DNA of 64,000 nucleotides from Micromonospora sp. NBC_01699 (GCF_036250065.1 NZ_CP109199.1:5642001-5706000), one strand, 5' to 3'. Shown: positions 26,466-36,418, counted from the stretch's first letter. Numbers and translations are program-made. Notes: generated by a model not told the origin, from the letters alone.

Positions 26466-27365
26466 ATGTGGTCCGTACCCCTGTTCATCTGGTACTACCT
26501 CGGCACCGCGGCGGTCATCGTCGTCGTCGCGCTACTGCACCGGCGCCGGGTCCTCGACCAGCCGCCCGGCCTACGGCTGACCGACCTGACCCCGGCCCAG
26601 GCCGCCTATCTCGACAGCGGTGAACGACTGGCGGTCTACTCCTCGCTGGCCGCGCTGCGCCGAGCGGACGCCGTCGGTGTGACCGCCGACCGCCGACTGA
26701 CCGCCACCGGCCCGCTACCACCCGACGCCAGCCGGCTCGACCAGGCGGTGTACGCGGCAGCCGAGAGCGGCCTGTCCCAGCAGTGGCTGCGCGCCGACCC
26801 GGCGGTGCTGGCCGCCGTCGCCGAGCTCAAACGGGGCCTGGAACAGGCCAACCTGCTGCTCGGCCGGGAGGTTCGCCGGTCCGCCCGCCGGGGCTCGTGG
26901 CTGCTGCTGGGCCTGGTCGCCCTCGGCGCCGCCCGGCTCGGGATCGGACTCGGTCGGGGCGCCCCGGTCGACTACCTCTGGGTGGCACTGGCCCTGGTCG
27001 GGATCGCGTACCTGGTGCTGATCGCCCGGATCCCGCGCCGCAGCCTCGCCGCCGACGCGATGCTCGTCCAGCTCCGGCGTGGCCACCGGCACCTCGCCCC
27101 GGCGATGAAACCCGACCTCGCCAAGCAGGATGCCGGCCTGGTGGCGATGGCCGTCGCCCTGTACGGCGTGAGCGTCATGTCGACGCTGGACCCGGCGATG
27201 GCGCAGGAGGCACGCGACGAGCACGAGTCGACGTACACCGGATCGACCGGTGCGATCGGCTCCGACTTCGGGTCCGGTGACTCCGGATCGAGCGACTCCG
27301 GATCGGGCGGCGGATGTGGAGGCGGCGGTGGCGGCGGTGGGTGTGGAGGCGGCGGTGGTAGCTGA
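26466..27365 (+). CDS. TIGR04222-type membrane protein with a Gly/Cys tail (copy 1)
   Basis: A 299-residue membrane protein. An N-terminal helix (about residues 5-24) is followed by a soluble region with 'LTPAQAAYLDSGERLAVYSS', two helices (about 140-190) and a last helix (about 225-245). The final 45 residues are Gly/Ser-rich and end in poly-Gly holding Cys284 and Cys293, the only cysteines in the protein. This is the organisation of the TIGR04222 ('near-uncomplex') family. It is paralogous to the next gene. ATG 26466 has GAGGAG upstream. The adjacent DUF692 enzyme suggests the tail is a modification substrate (inference). Confidence 0.82.
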   Translation: MWSVPLFIWYYLGTAAVIVVVALLHRRRVLDQPPGLRLTDLTPAQAAYLDSGERLAVYSSLAALRRADAVGVTADRRLTATGPLPPDASRLDQAVYAAAESGLSQQWLRADPAVLAAVAELKRGLEQANLLLGREVRRSARRGSWLLLGLVALGAARLGIGLGRGAPVDYLWVALALVGIAYLVLIARIPRRSLAADAMLVQLRRGHRHLAPAMKPDLAKQDAGLVAMAVALYGVSVMSTLDPAMAQEARDEHESTYTGSTGAIGSDFGSGDSGSSDSGSGGGCGGGGGGGGCGGGGGS

Positions 27366-27402
27366 TCCCCCGCTGGTGGCGATGCTGTTCCACAATGGCC
27401 CC

Positions 27403-28317
27403 ATGACGATCAGCGCCGCGTCCCCGGCGGACACCTGGGGCATCTCCGGGCCAGCCTTCCTCTTCCTGTACGTTGCCGCAGCCGGCCTGTTGATCCTCGC
27501 CGCCGTGGTGCAACGTGCCATCGTCTTCGCCGGTCGGCGCGACCTGGCGGCGAACCAACTCACGCCGGAGCAGGCCGCCTACCTCAACGGCGGCGAACGG
27601 CTCGCCGTCTACGCCTCGCTCGGCAAACTGCGCGCCGCCGGCTCGGTCGGCACCAGCGCCCAGGGACGCACCCTGGTCACCACCGGCCCGCTGCCGGCCG
27701 GAGCCACCCGGCTCGACCACGCCGTCCACAACGCGGCCGGGCAACGGATCCGGCCTCGCGACCTGGCCACCCACCAGTGGGTCCGGGCCGCCCTGCACGA
27801 CATCCGGCGGCAACTCGAACACGTCGGGCTGGCGCCGACCGCGGAACAGCGCCGGGCCGCCCGCCTGTTCCCGCTGCTGCTGCTCGGCCTGCTGGCCGTC
27901 GGTGTGGCCCGGTTCATCGCCGGGATCATCGGGGACAAGCCGGTGTTGTTCCTGTTCGTGCTGCTCATCGCGCTGGCGGTGACCACCCTGATCCTGCTGG
28001 GCTCGGTGCCGAGGAACACCCGCGCCGCCCGGAGCGCCATCAGGACGCTCAAGGGGCAGCATGCGCACCTCTCCCCCAGCTCCCACCCGTCGTACCACAC
28101 CTACGGCGCGACCAGTGCCGCGTTCGGTGTGGCGCTGTTCGGCGGTGCCGCGCTCTACGCCCTCGACCCGGGCTTCGCCGCCGAGGCGGAGGTGCAGCGC
28201 AACCTTGCCAGCGGCAGCAGCAGCGACGGCGGCGGCTCCTCCTCCGACGGTGGCAGCAGTGGCGGCGACAGTGGTGGTGGCGGGGGCTGTGGGGGCGGCG
28301 GGGGGTGCGGCGGATGA
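27403..28317 (+). CDS. TIGR04222-type membrane protein with a Gly/Cys tail (copy 2)
   Basis: A 304-residue paralogue of the preceding protein with the same plan: an N-terminal helix (about 17-42), 'LTPEQAAYLNGGERLAVYAS', two central helices (about 150-200) and a last helix (about 232-252). A Ser/Gly/Asp tail ends in poly-Gly with Cys296 and Cys302, again the only cysteines. ATG 27403 is chosen over earlier in-frame starts, with CACAAT 6 nt upstream. Its TGA overlaps the ATG of the DUF692 gene (ATGA at 28314-28317), so substrate and enzyme would be made together. Confidence 0.82.
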   Translation: MTISAASPADTWGISGPAFLFLYVAAAGLLILAAVVQRAIVFAGRRDLAANQLTPEQAAYLNGGERLAVYASLGKLRAAGSVGTSAQGRTLVTTGPLPAGATRLDHAVHNAAGQRIRPRDLATHQWVRAALHDIRRQLEHVGLAPTAEQRRAARLFPLLLLGLLAVGVARFIAGIIGDKPVLFLFVLLIALAVTTLILLGSVPRNTRAARSAIRTLKGQHAHLSPSSHPSYHTYGATSAAFGVALFGGAALYALDPGFAAEAEVQRNLASGSSSDGGGSSSDGGSSGGDSGGGGGCGGGGGCGG

Positions 28318-29135
28318 GCCTGCCCGCGTACGGCGTCGGGATCGGCTGGCGGCCGGAGATCTCCGGTTTTGTCGCCGAGCTGCCCGGACTCCGCTTCGTC
28401 GAGGTCGTCGCCGAAACGGTAGCGGCCGACGGGCCGGCACCGGCGGCGCTGACCGCACTGCGCGAGCGCGGCGCGGTGGTCGTACCGCACGGGGTGCGGC
28501 TCTCCCTCGGCGGCGCCGAGCCGGTCGAGCCGGACCGGGTGACCCACCTGGCCCGGGTCGCCGAACTGCTGGACGCGCCACTGGTCAGCGAGCACATAGC
28601 GTTCGTCCGGGCCGGTGGCGTCGAGGCCGGTCACCTGCTGCCGGTGCCGCGTACCCGCGACGCCGTCGACGCGCTGGTGGAGAACATCACCCGGACCCAG
28701 GCGGAGCTGCCGGTGCCGCTCGCGCTGGAGCCGATCGCCGCGCTCTTCGACTGGCCGGACGACGAGTTGGGTGAGGCGGAGTTCCTCACCGAGATCCTCG
28801 ACCGGACCGGTGCGCTGCTCCTGCTCGACATAGCGAACGTCTACGCCAACGCTCGCAACCGGGGCACCGACCCGGTCGACCTGCTCGACCGGCTGCCGCT
28901 GGACCGGGTCGCGTACGTGCACGTCGCCGGGGGTGCCGAGCACGACGGGATCTACCACGACACGCACACCGACCCGACCCCCGCGCCCGTGCTCGACCTG
29001 GTCGGCGAGCTGTGCGCCCGGCACCGGCCACCGGCGCTGCTGCTCGAACGGGACGGGCGTTACCCACCGGCGCAGGCGCTGCGCGACGAACTCGACGCGA
29101 TCGCCGCCGCCGCCGGCTACCCGGCGATCACGTGA
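28314..29135 (+). CDS. DUF692 multinuclear non-heme iron oxidase (MNIO)
   Basis: A 273-residue TIM-barrel enzyme of the DUF692 family. Candidate metal ligands appear in order in 'VVPHGVRLSLGG', 'LVSEHIAFVR', 'LALEPIAALF', 'LLLDIANVYANARN', 'YVHVAGGAEHDGIYHDTH' and 'LLLERDG'. Known members (MbnB, TglH) use two or three iron atoms to modify cysteine residues of peptide substrates oxidatively, usually with a small partner protein. Here the enzyme overlaps the second Gly/Cys-tail gene and the following small gene at start-stop codons, so all probably form one functional unit. The actual chemistry is unknown. Confidence 0.88.
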   Translation: MSLPAYGVGIGWRPEISGFVAELPGLRFVEVVAETVAADGPAPAALTALRERGAVVVPHGVRLSLGGAEPVEPDRVTHLARVAELLDAPLVSEHIAFVRAGGVEAGHLLPVPRTRDAVDALVENITRTQAELPVPLALEPIAALFDWPDDELGEAEFLTEILDRTGALLLLDIANVYANARNRGTDPVDLLDRLPLDRVAYVHVAGGAEHDGIYHDTHTDPTPAPVLDLVGELCARHRPPALLLERDGRYPPAQALRDELDAIAAAAGYPAIT

Positions 29136-29620
29136 GCGGGGACCGGCCACCCGTGGGCGGGGACCGGCCACCCGGTCGAGACCGGCTCGCCGCCCGACAG
29201 GCGGAACTGGTCGCGGCGCTGGTGTCCGGGGCGCCGGTGCCGACCGGCTTCGACACCCGGCTGGTCGGGGCGGCCCGCGACGCGCTGCTGAACAAGCGGG
29301 CCGGTGACGTCGGCCGGCACTGGCCGATGCTCGCCGCCGGGCTGGGCGCCGCCTGGCTGCCCACCTTCCGTACCTTCGCCGCCAATCGACCGACCACCGG
29401 CTCGCTGCGCGACGGCTGGGAGCTGGCCCGGGAACTGGCTGCCGCCGGTCGGCTGCCGGGGCCGGCGGCCGAGGAGCTGGCCGTCCGGGAGGCGACCTGG
29501 CGCTACGACGGCGCCTCGAACCCCCGGCCCCGGCGCGGTCCGGCGCTCGGTCGGGCCGGTGGGACCCTGGTGGTCCGGGTGGCCGGGCGGGTCCGGGTGC
29601 TGCGCGGCGGGCGCGGGTAG
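29132..29620 (+). CDS. small protein coupled to the DUF692 enzyme, candidate partner
   Basis: A 162-residue soluble protein starting at GTG 29132, overlapping the DUF692 stop (GTGA). After a duplicated N-terminal GGDRPP segment it is helical: 'RQAELVAALVSGAPVPTGFD', 'ALLNKRAGDVGRHWPMLAA' and 'WELARELAAAGRLPGPAAEE', with a basic C-terminus. Size, helical content and position match the partner proteins (MbnC-like, DUF2063-like) that deliver substrates to MNIOs, but sequence similarity cannot be proven by eye. It may bind the membrane-protein tails. Confidence 0.7.
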   Translation: MSGDRPPVGGDRPPGRDRLAARQAELVAALVSGAPVPTGFDTRLVGAARDALLNKRAGDVGRHWPMLAAGLGAAWLPTFRTFAANRPTTGSLRDGWELARELAAAGRLPGPAAEELAVREATWRYDGASNPRPRRGPALGRAGGTLVVRVAGRVRVLRGGRG

Positions 29621-29654
29621 CAGCGGCCTTCGGGCGTACGGCAGGATCGTCGCC

Positions 29655-30416
29655 ATGGATCTCGGACTCACCGACCGGGTGTACGTACTGACCGGCGCGT
29701 CGAACGGGCTCGGCTTCGCCACCGCCGAGCAGCTGGTGGCCGAGGGTGCCCGGGTGGTGCTCGCCGCCCGTGACCCCGGCCGGGTGGCGGCCGCCGTCGA
29801 GCGGCTGGGCGGCCCGGCGTACGCGACCGGCCTGGCCGCCACGCTCGGCGACCCGGACACCGCACAGCGCCTGGTCGACGCGGCCCACGAGCACTACGGT
29901 CGACTCGACGGAGCGCTCATCTCGGTCGGCGGACCACCCGTCGGCTCGGCCGACCAGGTGACCGACGAGCAGTGGCGGGAATCGTTCGAAACCGTCTTCC
30001 TCGGTACGATCCGGGCCCTCCGTACGGTCGCCGGGGCGCTGTCCGACGGCGGCGCGATCGGCCTGGTCCTGTCCAGCTCCGTCCGGGTACCAATCCCCCA
30101 CCTGGGCATCTCGAACGGCCTGCGCCCCGGCATGGCGGCGGTGGCCAAGGAGATGTCCGACTCGTACGGCCCGCGCGGCGTGCGGTTCGTCAGCCTGCTC
30201 CCCGGTCGGATCATGACCGACCGCAACCGGCAGCTCTTCGCCGCCAGCGGCGACCCGGAACGCGCCCGCCTCGACGCGGAGTCGGCGATCCCGATCGGCC
30301 GGCTCGGTGACCCGGCCGAGTTCGGCCGGATCGCCGCGTTCGTGCTCTCCCCCGCCGCGAGCTACCTGACCGGGATCACCATCCCGGTCGACGGTGGCGC
30401 CCTGCGCGGCATCTGA
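29655..30416 (+). CDS. atypical short-chain dehydrogenase/reductase
   Basis: A 253-residue Rossmann protein with the cofactor motif 'TGASNGLG' at residues 14-21, 'AARDPGRV' and the usual C-terminal 'YLTGITIPVDGG'. The catalytic YxxxK is missing: the region reads 'SSSVRVPIPHLGISNGLRPG', with Ser and Arg where Tyr and Lys are expected. A subset of SDR proteins shares this pattern, so it is not necessarily inactive, but the reaction is unclear. The ATG lies 7 nt after CAGGAT. The glycosylase gene follows by 2 nt. Confidence 0.85.
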   Translation: MDLGLTDRVYVLTGASNGLGFATAEQLVAEGARVVLAARDPGRVAAAVERLGGPAYATGLAATLGDPDTAQRLVDAAHEHYGRLDGALISVGGPPVGSADQVTDEQWRESFETVFLGTIRALRTVAGALSDGGAIGLVLSSSVRVPIPHLGISNGLRPGMAAVAKEMSDSYGPRGVRFVSLLPGRIMTDRNRQLFAASGDPERARLDAESAIPIGRLGDPAEFGRIAAFVLSPAASYLTGITIPVDGGALRGI

Positions 30417-30418
30417 CC

Positions 30419-31099
30419 GTGCCGCGCGGCAGCGCAGTCGCCGCGTCGGGCCCGGTCCGGCCGGGACGGGCCGAGCTGGCCGCCGCGTACGGGCGGACGA
30501 TTCCCGACCTGATCGCGCCCGGACTGGACGTGCTGTTCTGCGGCATCAACCCGGGGCTCTACTCGGCGGCGATCGGCCGGCACTTCGGCCGCCCCGGCAA
30601 CCGTTTCTGGCCGGCGCTGCACCGGGGCGGGTTCACCCCCCGGTTGCTCGGCCCGACCGACCAGGAGGAACTGCTCGGCCTCGGCCTCGGCATCACCGAC
30701 CTGGTGGAGCGGGCCACCGCGCGGGCCGACGAGTTGACCCCGGCCGAACTGGCCCTCGGTGGGCGGCGGTTGCGGGCGAAGGTGCGGCGGTACCGGCCGG
30801 CGTGGGTGGCGGTGGTCGGGGTGACCGCGTACCGGGTGGCGTTCGACCGGCGCGGCGCTGCCCTCGGCCACCAACCGGACGGCCTCGGCGGCGCGGGACT
30901 CTGGGTGCTGCCGAACCCGAGCGGGCTCAATGCCCACTACACCCCGGACCGGCTGGCCGGGACCTTCGCCGAACTACGCGCGGTGGTCCTGGCCGGCCGG
31001 GGCGGGCCGGACGAGCCGGCCGTCGATCCGGATCACTCCGGGTCGAAGTCGCGCCGGGCCACCGTGGTGACCGGCTCCGGGCCGACCGCGTCGGTGTAG
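30419..31099 (+). CDS. mug: mismatch-specific DNA glycosylase (Mug/TDG family)
   Basis: A 226-residue repair enzyme of uracil-DNA glycosylase family 2, removing uracil or thymine mispaired with guanine. The active-site motif 'FCGINPGLYSAAIGRHF' and the base-binding 'LPNPSGLNAHY' are intact, and 'GRPGNRFWPAL' is also conserved. The start is GTG 30419, 2 nt after the SDR stop. The last 67 bases overlap the end of the convergent ABC exporter gene, so the C-terminal 20 residues are read opposite coding sequence. Confidence 0.9.
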   Translation: MPRGSAVAASGPVRPGRAELAAAYGRTIPDLIAPGLDVLFCGINPGLYSAAIGRHFGRPGNRFWPALHRGGFTPRLLGPTDQEELLGLGLGITDLVERATARADELTPAELALGGRRLRAKVRRYRPAWVAVVGVTAYRVAFDRRGAALGHQPDGLGGAGLWVLPNPSGLNAHYTPDRLAGTFAELRAVVLAGRGGPDEPAVDPDHSGSKSRRATVVTGSGPTASV

Positions 31100-33006
31100 G
31101 GCTTCGGGGAGTCGGCGACCGCGAACTGGGTGCGGTAGAGCTCGGCGTACAGCCCGCCGACCGCTACCAGTTCCTCGTGCCGGCCCCGTTCGACGACCCT
31201 GCCGTGGTCGAGCACCAGGATCTGGTCGGCGTCCCGAACGGTGGAGAGCCGGTGCGCGATGACCAGCGCCGTACGCCCGGTCAGCGCCACCGCCAGGGCC
31301 CGCTGTACGGCCGCCTCCGACTCCGAGTCGAGGTGTGCCGTCGCCTCGTCGAGGATGACGATGGACGGTGCCTTGAGCAACAGCCGGGCGATCGCTATGC
31401 GTTGCTTCTCCCCACCGGAGAACCGGTACCCGCGCTCGCCGACCATCGTCTCCAGCCCCTCGGGCAGGGCCCGGACCAGCTCCTCGACCTGGGCACCACG
31501 CAGCGCCGCCCAGAGTTCCGCGTCGGTCGCGTCCGGCTTGGCGTACCGGAGGTTCTCGGCGATCGTCTCGTGGAACAGGTGGGAGTCCTGGGTGACCACG
31601 CCGATCTCGTCGCGCAGCGAGTCGAAGGTGGCGTCGCGTACGTCGACGCCGCCGACGCGTACCTCGCCGTCGGTGACGTCGTAGACCCGCGAGACCAGCA
31701 TCGAGGTGGTCGACTTGCCGGCACCGGAGGGGCCGACCAGCGCCACCATCTGTCCCGGTTCGACGGCGAAGGAGACCCCGCGCAGCACCGGTTCGGAGAC
31801 GGTCCGGTCGAGCGCGGCGACGTCCTCCAGCGAGGCGAGCGACACCTCGGCCGCACTCGGGTAGCGGAACCGTACGTCGCGGAACTCCAGCCGGCCGTTC
31901 CCGCGCGGGATGGTGACGGCGTCCGGCTTCTCCGAGATCGACGGCTTCAGGTCGAGCACCTCGAAGACCCGGTCGAAGGAGACCAGCGCGCTCATCACGT
32001 CGACCCGGACGTTGGACAGCGCGGTCAGTGGCCCGTACAGGCGGGTGAGCAGCAGGGCGAGGGTGACGACCGTACCGGCGCTGACCGAGCCGTTGACCGC
32101 GAGCCAGCCGCCGAGCCCGTATGTGAGCGCCTGGGCCAGCGATGCGACGAGCAGCATCGCCACGAAGAAGGTACGGGAGTACATGGCGGTCTGTACGCCG
32201 ATGTCGCGTACCCGGTCGGCTCGCTCGGCGAACCGGCGGGCCTCCTCCTCGGGCTTGCCGAAGAGCTTGACCAGCAGTGCGCCGGCCACCCCGAACCGCT
32301 CGGTCATGGTGGCGTTCATCTTGGCGTCGAGGTTGTACGCCTCCCGGGTGATCTCGGCCAGCCGCTTGCCGACCCGGCGGGCCGGGATGACGAAGATCGG
32401 CAGCAACACCAGCGAGATGACGGTGATCTGCCAGGAGAGGGTGAACATCACGACGGCGGTGAGAACGAGCTGGATGATGTTGCTGACCACACCGGACAGC
32501 GTCGAGGTGAACGCGCGCTGCGCGCCGGTCACGTCGTTGTTGAGCCGGCTGACCAGCGCACCGGTCTGGGTACGGGTGAAGAACTGGAGCGGCATCCGCT
32601 GGACGTGGTCGTAGACCCTGGTCCGCAGGTCGAGGATGATGCCCTCGCCGATCCGGGCGGAGTACCAGCGCTGGGCCAGCGAGAGCAGTGCGTCGACGAC
32701 CGCGAGCCCGGCGATGAACAGGGCCAGCCGGACCACGATGGCGCCCGCCTCGGTGCCACCCTTGCTGATGGTGTTGATCACGTCCCCGGCGAGCACCGGG
32801 GTGGCCACGCCGATCACGGCGGAGAGGACCACCGTGATCAGGAAGACGACGATGTCCCGCCGGTACGGTCCCGCGAAGGCGACGATCCGCCGGGTGGCTC
32901 CCCGACTGAGCTGGTGGCTACGGACCTCGTCCCGGCTCCGCATCGAACGCAGAGTGCTCCATCCACCCATGCTGCCCATGCCGCCGCCCGCCATCGGGTT
33001 GGACAC
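31033..33006 (-). CDS. ABC exporter, fused permease and ATPase
   Basis: A 657-residue half-transporter. Six membrane helices occupy about residues 45-340, with the exporter motif 'LQFFTRTQTGALVSRLNNDV'. The nucleotide-binding domain has Walker A 'GPSGAGKST', signature 'FSGGEKQR', Walker B 'IVILDEATAHLD' and the H-loop 'VIAHRLSTV'. It should act as a dimer exporting a lipid, peptide or drug; the substrate is unknown. The N-terminus is Met/Gly-rich. GTG 33006 follows GGAGG by 6 nt. Its 3' end overlaps the glycosylase gene by 67 bp. Confidence 0.92.
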   Translation of the reverse strand: MSNPMAGGGMGSMGGWSTLRSMRSRDEVRSHQLSRGATRRIVAFAGPYRRDIVVFLITVVLSAVIGVATPVLAGDVINTISKGGTEAGAIVVRLALFIAGLAVVDALLSLAQRWYSARIGEGIILDLRTRVYDHVQRMPLQFFTRTQTGALVSRLNNDVTGAQRAFTSTLSGVVSNIIQLVLTAVVMFTLSWQITVISLVLLPIFVIPARRVGKRLAEITREAYNLDAKMNATMTERFGVAGALLVKLFGKPEEEARRFAERADRVRDIGVQTAMYSRTFFVAMLLVASLAQALTYGLGGWLAVNGSVSAGTVVTLALLLTRLYGPLTALSNVRVDVMSALVSFDRVFEVLDLKPSISEKPDAVTIPRGNGRLEFRDVRFRYPSAAEVSLASLEDVAALDRTVSEPVLRGVSFAVEPGQMVALVGPSGAGKSTTSMLVSRVYDVTDGEVRVGGVDVRDATFDSLRDEIGVVTQDSHLFHETIAENLRYAKPDATDAELWAALRGAQVEELVRALPEGLETMVGERGYRFSGGEKQRIAIARLLLKAPSIVILDEATAHLDSESEAAVQRALAVALTGRTALVIAHRLSTVRDADQILVLDHGRVVERGRHEELVAVGGLYAELYRTQFAVADSPKPYTDAVGPEPVTTVARRDFDPE

Positions 33007-33122
33007 CCGTCACCTCCGTGTCGCTAATTGTCGCGGACCTTACCGATCCGATTCCGCGGACGCTTAAGTCAACCCGAGAGGTAAGTAGTTCTCTTCCCAC
33101 TTGCTCCTTACCATTCGCTTTT

Positions 33123-33887
33123 TTATTCGCCGTGGCCGGCGAGATCGCCTAAACGGCGCATCTGTGCCTCGCGTTCGGCCCGTTGTTGCTCCTTCGGAGT
33201 GCGTCCGGACGCCCCGGCCAGCAGTGCCTTGATCTCAACCACCGCGTTCCGGTCCCCGGCGAGTACGGCGGCGGTGAGATCGACCACGGTGTCGTCCAAC
33301 TCCGCCCGGGGCACGATCACCGTGGCCAGCCCCATCCGCTGGGCCTCGACCGCGTCAAGTCGCCGACCGGTGACGCAGATCTCCAACGCACGGGCATAGC
33401 CGACCAGGTCGACCAGGCGCTTCGTGCCGGCCAGGTCGGGCACCAGGCCGAGCGTGACCTCGGCCATGGCCAGGCTGGCGTCGTCCGCCAGCACCCGCAG
33501 GTCGCAGGCGAGCGCGAGTTGGAAGCCCGCACCGATCGCGTGCCCCTGCACCGCGGCGATCGAGATGAGATCGGGGCGGTGCAGCCAGGTGAAGGCGGCC
33601 TGGAACCCGGCGATGCGATCGGCCGCCTCCGCCGAGGGCAGCGCGGACAGCGCGGCGAACGAGTCCGGGCCGGTGGCACCGGCGACGGACCGGTCCAGGC
33701 CGGCGGAGAACGCCCTGCCCTCGCCGCGTACCACCACGACCCGCACGTCCCCGGGCAGGTCACGGTCGAATGCGCGCAGCGCCCGCCACATCGCGGGAGT
33801 CTGCGCGTTGAGCACGTCGGGCCGGCACAACGTCACCGTCGCCACCGGCCCGTCGCATTCCAGCCGCACCCCGCTGTCAGCGGTCAC
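33123..33887 (-). CDS. enoyl-CoA hydratase/isomerase family protein
   Basis: A 254-residue crotonase-fold enzyme. The oxyanion-hole elements 'GEGRAFSAGLDRS' and 'GHAIGAGFQLALACDLR' are present, and 'AEVTLGLVPDLAGTKRL' covers the second catalytic region. It probably hydrates or isomerises an enoyl-CoA in fatty acid or aromatic degradation; the precise reaction is uncertain because the usual catalytic Glu pair is only partly conserved. The start is GTG 33887. Confidence 0.87.
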   Translation of the reverse strand: MTADSGVRLECDGPVATVTLCRPDVLNAQTPAMWRALRAFDRDLPGDVRVVVVRGEGRAFSAGLDRSVAGATGPDSFAALSALPSAEAADRIAGFQAAFTWLHRPDLISIAAVQGHAIGAGFQLALACDLRVLADDASLAMAEVTLGLVPDLAGTKRLVDLVGYARALEICVTGRRLDAVEAQRMGLATVIVPRAELDDTVVDLTAAVLAGDRNAVVEIKALLAGASGRTPKEQQRAEREAQMRRLGDLAGHGE

Positions 33888-33932
33888 CGTGGTTCCCCAC
33901 TGTGCGGGGCGCGGACCAGGCTGAGAAGCGAC

Positions 33933-34160
33933 TCACGCCTTCTTGCGACGGCGAGCGCCGCCGCGCTGGCGCAACTGGACGCCGGACTCGGTGAGCACCC
34001 GATGGATGAACCCATAGGAGCGGCCGGTCGAGGCCGCCAGGGCGCGAATGCTCTCGCCGGACGTGTACCGCTTGACCAGGTCCTTGGCGAGCGTCTGACG
34101 CTCGGCTCCGACGATCCGGCGACCCTTCTCAGTGCTGGTGGCTGTGCCGGTGGCTGCCAT
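33933..34160 (-). CDS. small helix-turn-helix DNA-binding protein
   Basis: A 75-residue basic protein, almost invariant across actinomycetes as far as I recall. Residues 22-62 form a homeodomain-like HTH: 'LAKDLVKRYTSGESIRALA' then 'STGRSYGFIHRVLTESGV'. The C-terminus is RRRKKA-type basic. It probably binds DNA as a small regulator or nucleoid factor; targets are unknown. The ATG is preceded by GAGG at moderate spacing, and the region upstream is unusually AT-rich and gene-free. Confidence 0.85.
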   Translation of the reverse strand: MAATGTATSTEKGRRIVGAERQTLAKDLVKRYTSGESIRALAASTGRSYGFIHRVLTESGVQLRQRGGARRRKKA

Positions 34161-34707
34161 GTTGATTCCTCACGTCCCAGACTGTGCGGTTCGATACGGT
34201 CCCACCTATTAGACCGCCTCGAACGATCATGCGCCAGATATCAACTCTTCGCCAACCGACACGCACAGCAGTGTCAATTTCCCGATTCAGCGATTGCGCC
34301 CTTGGCGAAAGCCCTCGTCGGGGCACGGGAGGCGTTCCGGGTGTCTGTCCGTTCGCTGCACTCCGTGACCGACTTTCTCGACAACATTGCCTCCGCGACA
34401 GCCGAGTTCGCCGCACCGACATCGACGACATCGTCCTCCGGACCGGACTGTTCGCGACTCCCCGCGCGGCCGACCGCAGGCACGCCGAATCCCGCGGCCA
34501 CCACCCGTCGGGCAGGCCTGATCGCGCCCGGCCGGTGCGCCGGCAGCACGGTGCTCGTCGGAGGTGAACCGGATGGACGGCCGCAGCGGGACCGCCGGTG
34601 CGGCCGACCCGTGGACGGGGACCGCTGCGGCCCGCTCCCGCTCGCTGCGGGCGTACCGGACCCCTCGGGCCGGGTCAGCGGGACGAGGGGGCGACTTGGT
34701 CGGCTGG
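34161..34707. other. 547-bp gene-free region
   Basis: No convincing gene on either strand. The first 200 bases are AT-rich and contain TAATAG (complement of 34208-34213), a possible -10 for the HTH gene. The remainder shows patchy coding-like periodicity but no start, ribosome site or recognisable protein, so it may be decayed sequence. It ends at the ABC-F stop. Confidence 0.45.
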
Positions 34708-36312
<1,605 letters not shown>

Positions 36313-36334
36313 GTCAGTGGACTCACTCTCGGGT

Positions 36335-36407
36335 CGAAGGCTGACTCAGGCACACGGATGCACCGGCGGGGACGATGTCCCCCCGGTGCGGGGCGGATCA
36401 GCCTTCG
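36335..36407 (-). promoter_or_regulatory. nested hairpin leader of the ABC-F gene
   Basis: The outer arms CGAAGGCTGA (minus 36407-36398) and TCAGCCTTCG (36344-36335) pair perfectly. Inside, about 36389-36377 pairs with 36373-36360 (12-13 bp, one bulge, 3-nt loop). The stop codon of the upstream minigene lies in the outer 5' arm, so a ribosome there would open the stem. The structure ends 22 nt before the ABC-F start codon. Confidence 0.65.
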
Positions 36408-36418
36408 CAGAGCAGCAC
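36398..36418 (-). CDS. leaderless 6-codon leader minigene (MLLCEG)
   Basis: GTG at 36418 is 7 nt after the -10 box TACACT (36431-36426) and reads Met-Leu-Leu-Cys-Glu-Gly followed by TGA (36400-36398). The last four codons, including the stop, form the 5' arm of the hairpin upstream of the ABC-F gene. The layout is that of a ribosome-mediated attenuator, as described for other actinomycete ABC-F genes. Confidence 0.5.
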   Translation of the reverse strand: MLLCEG

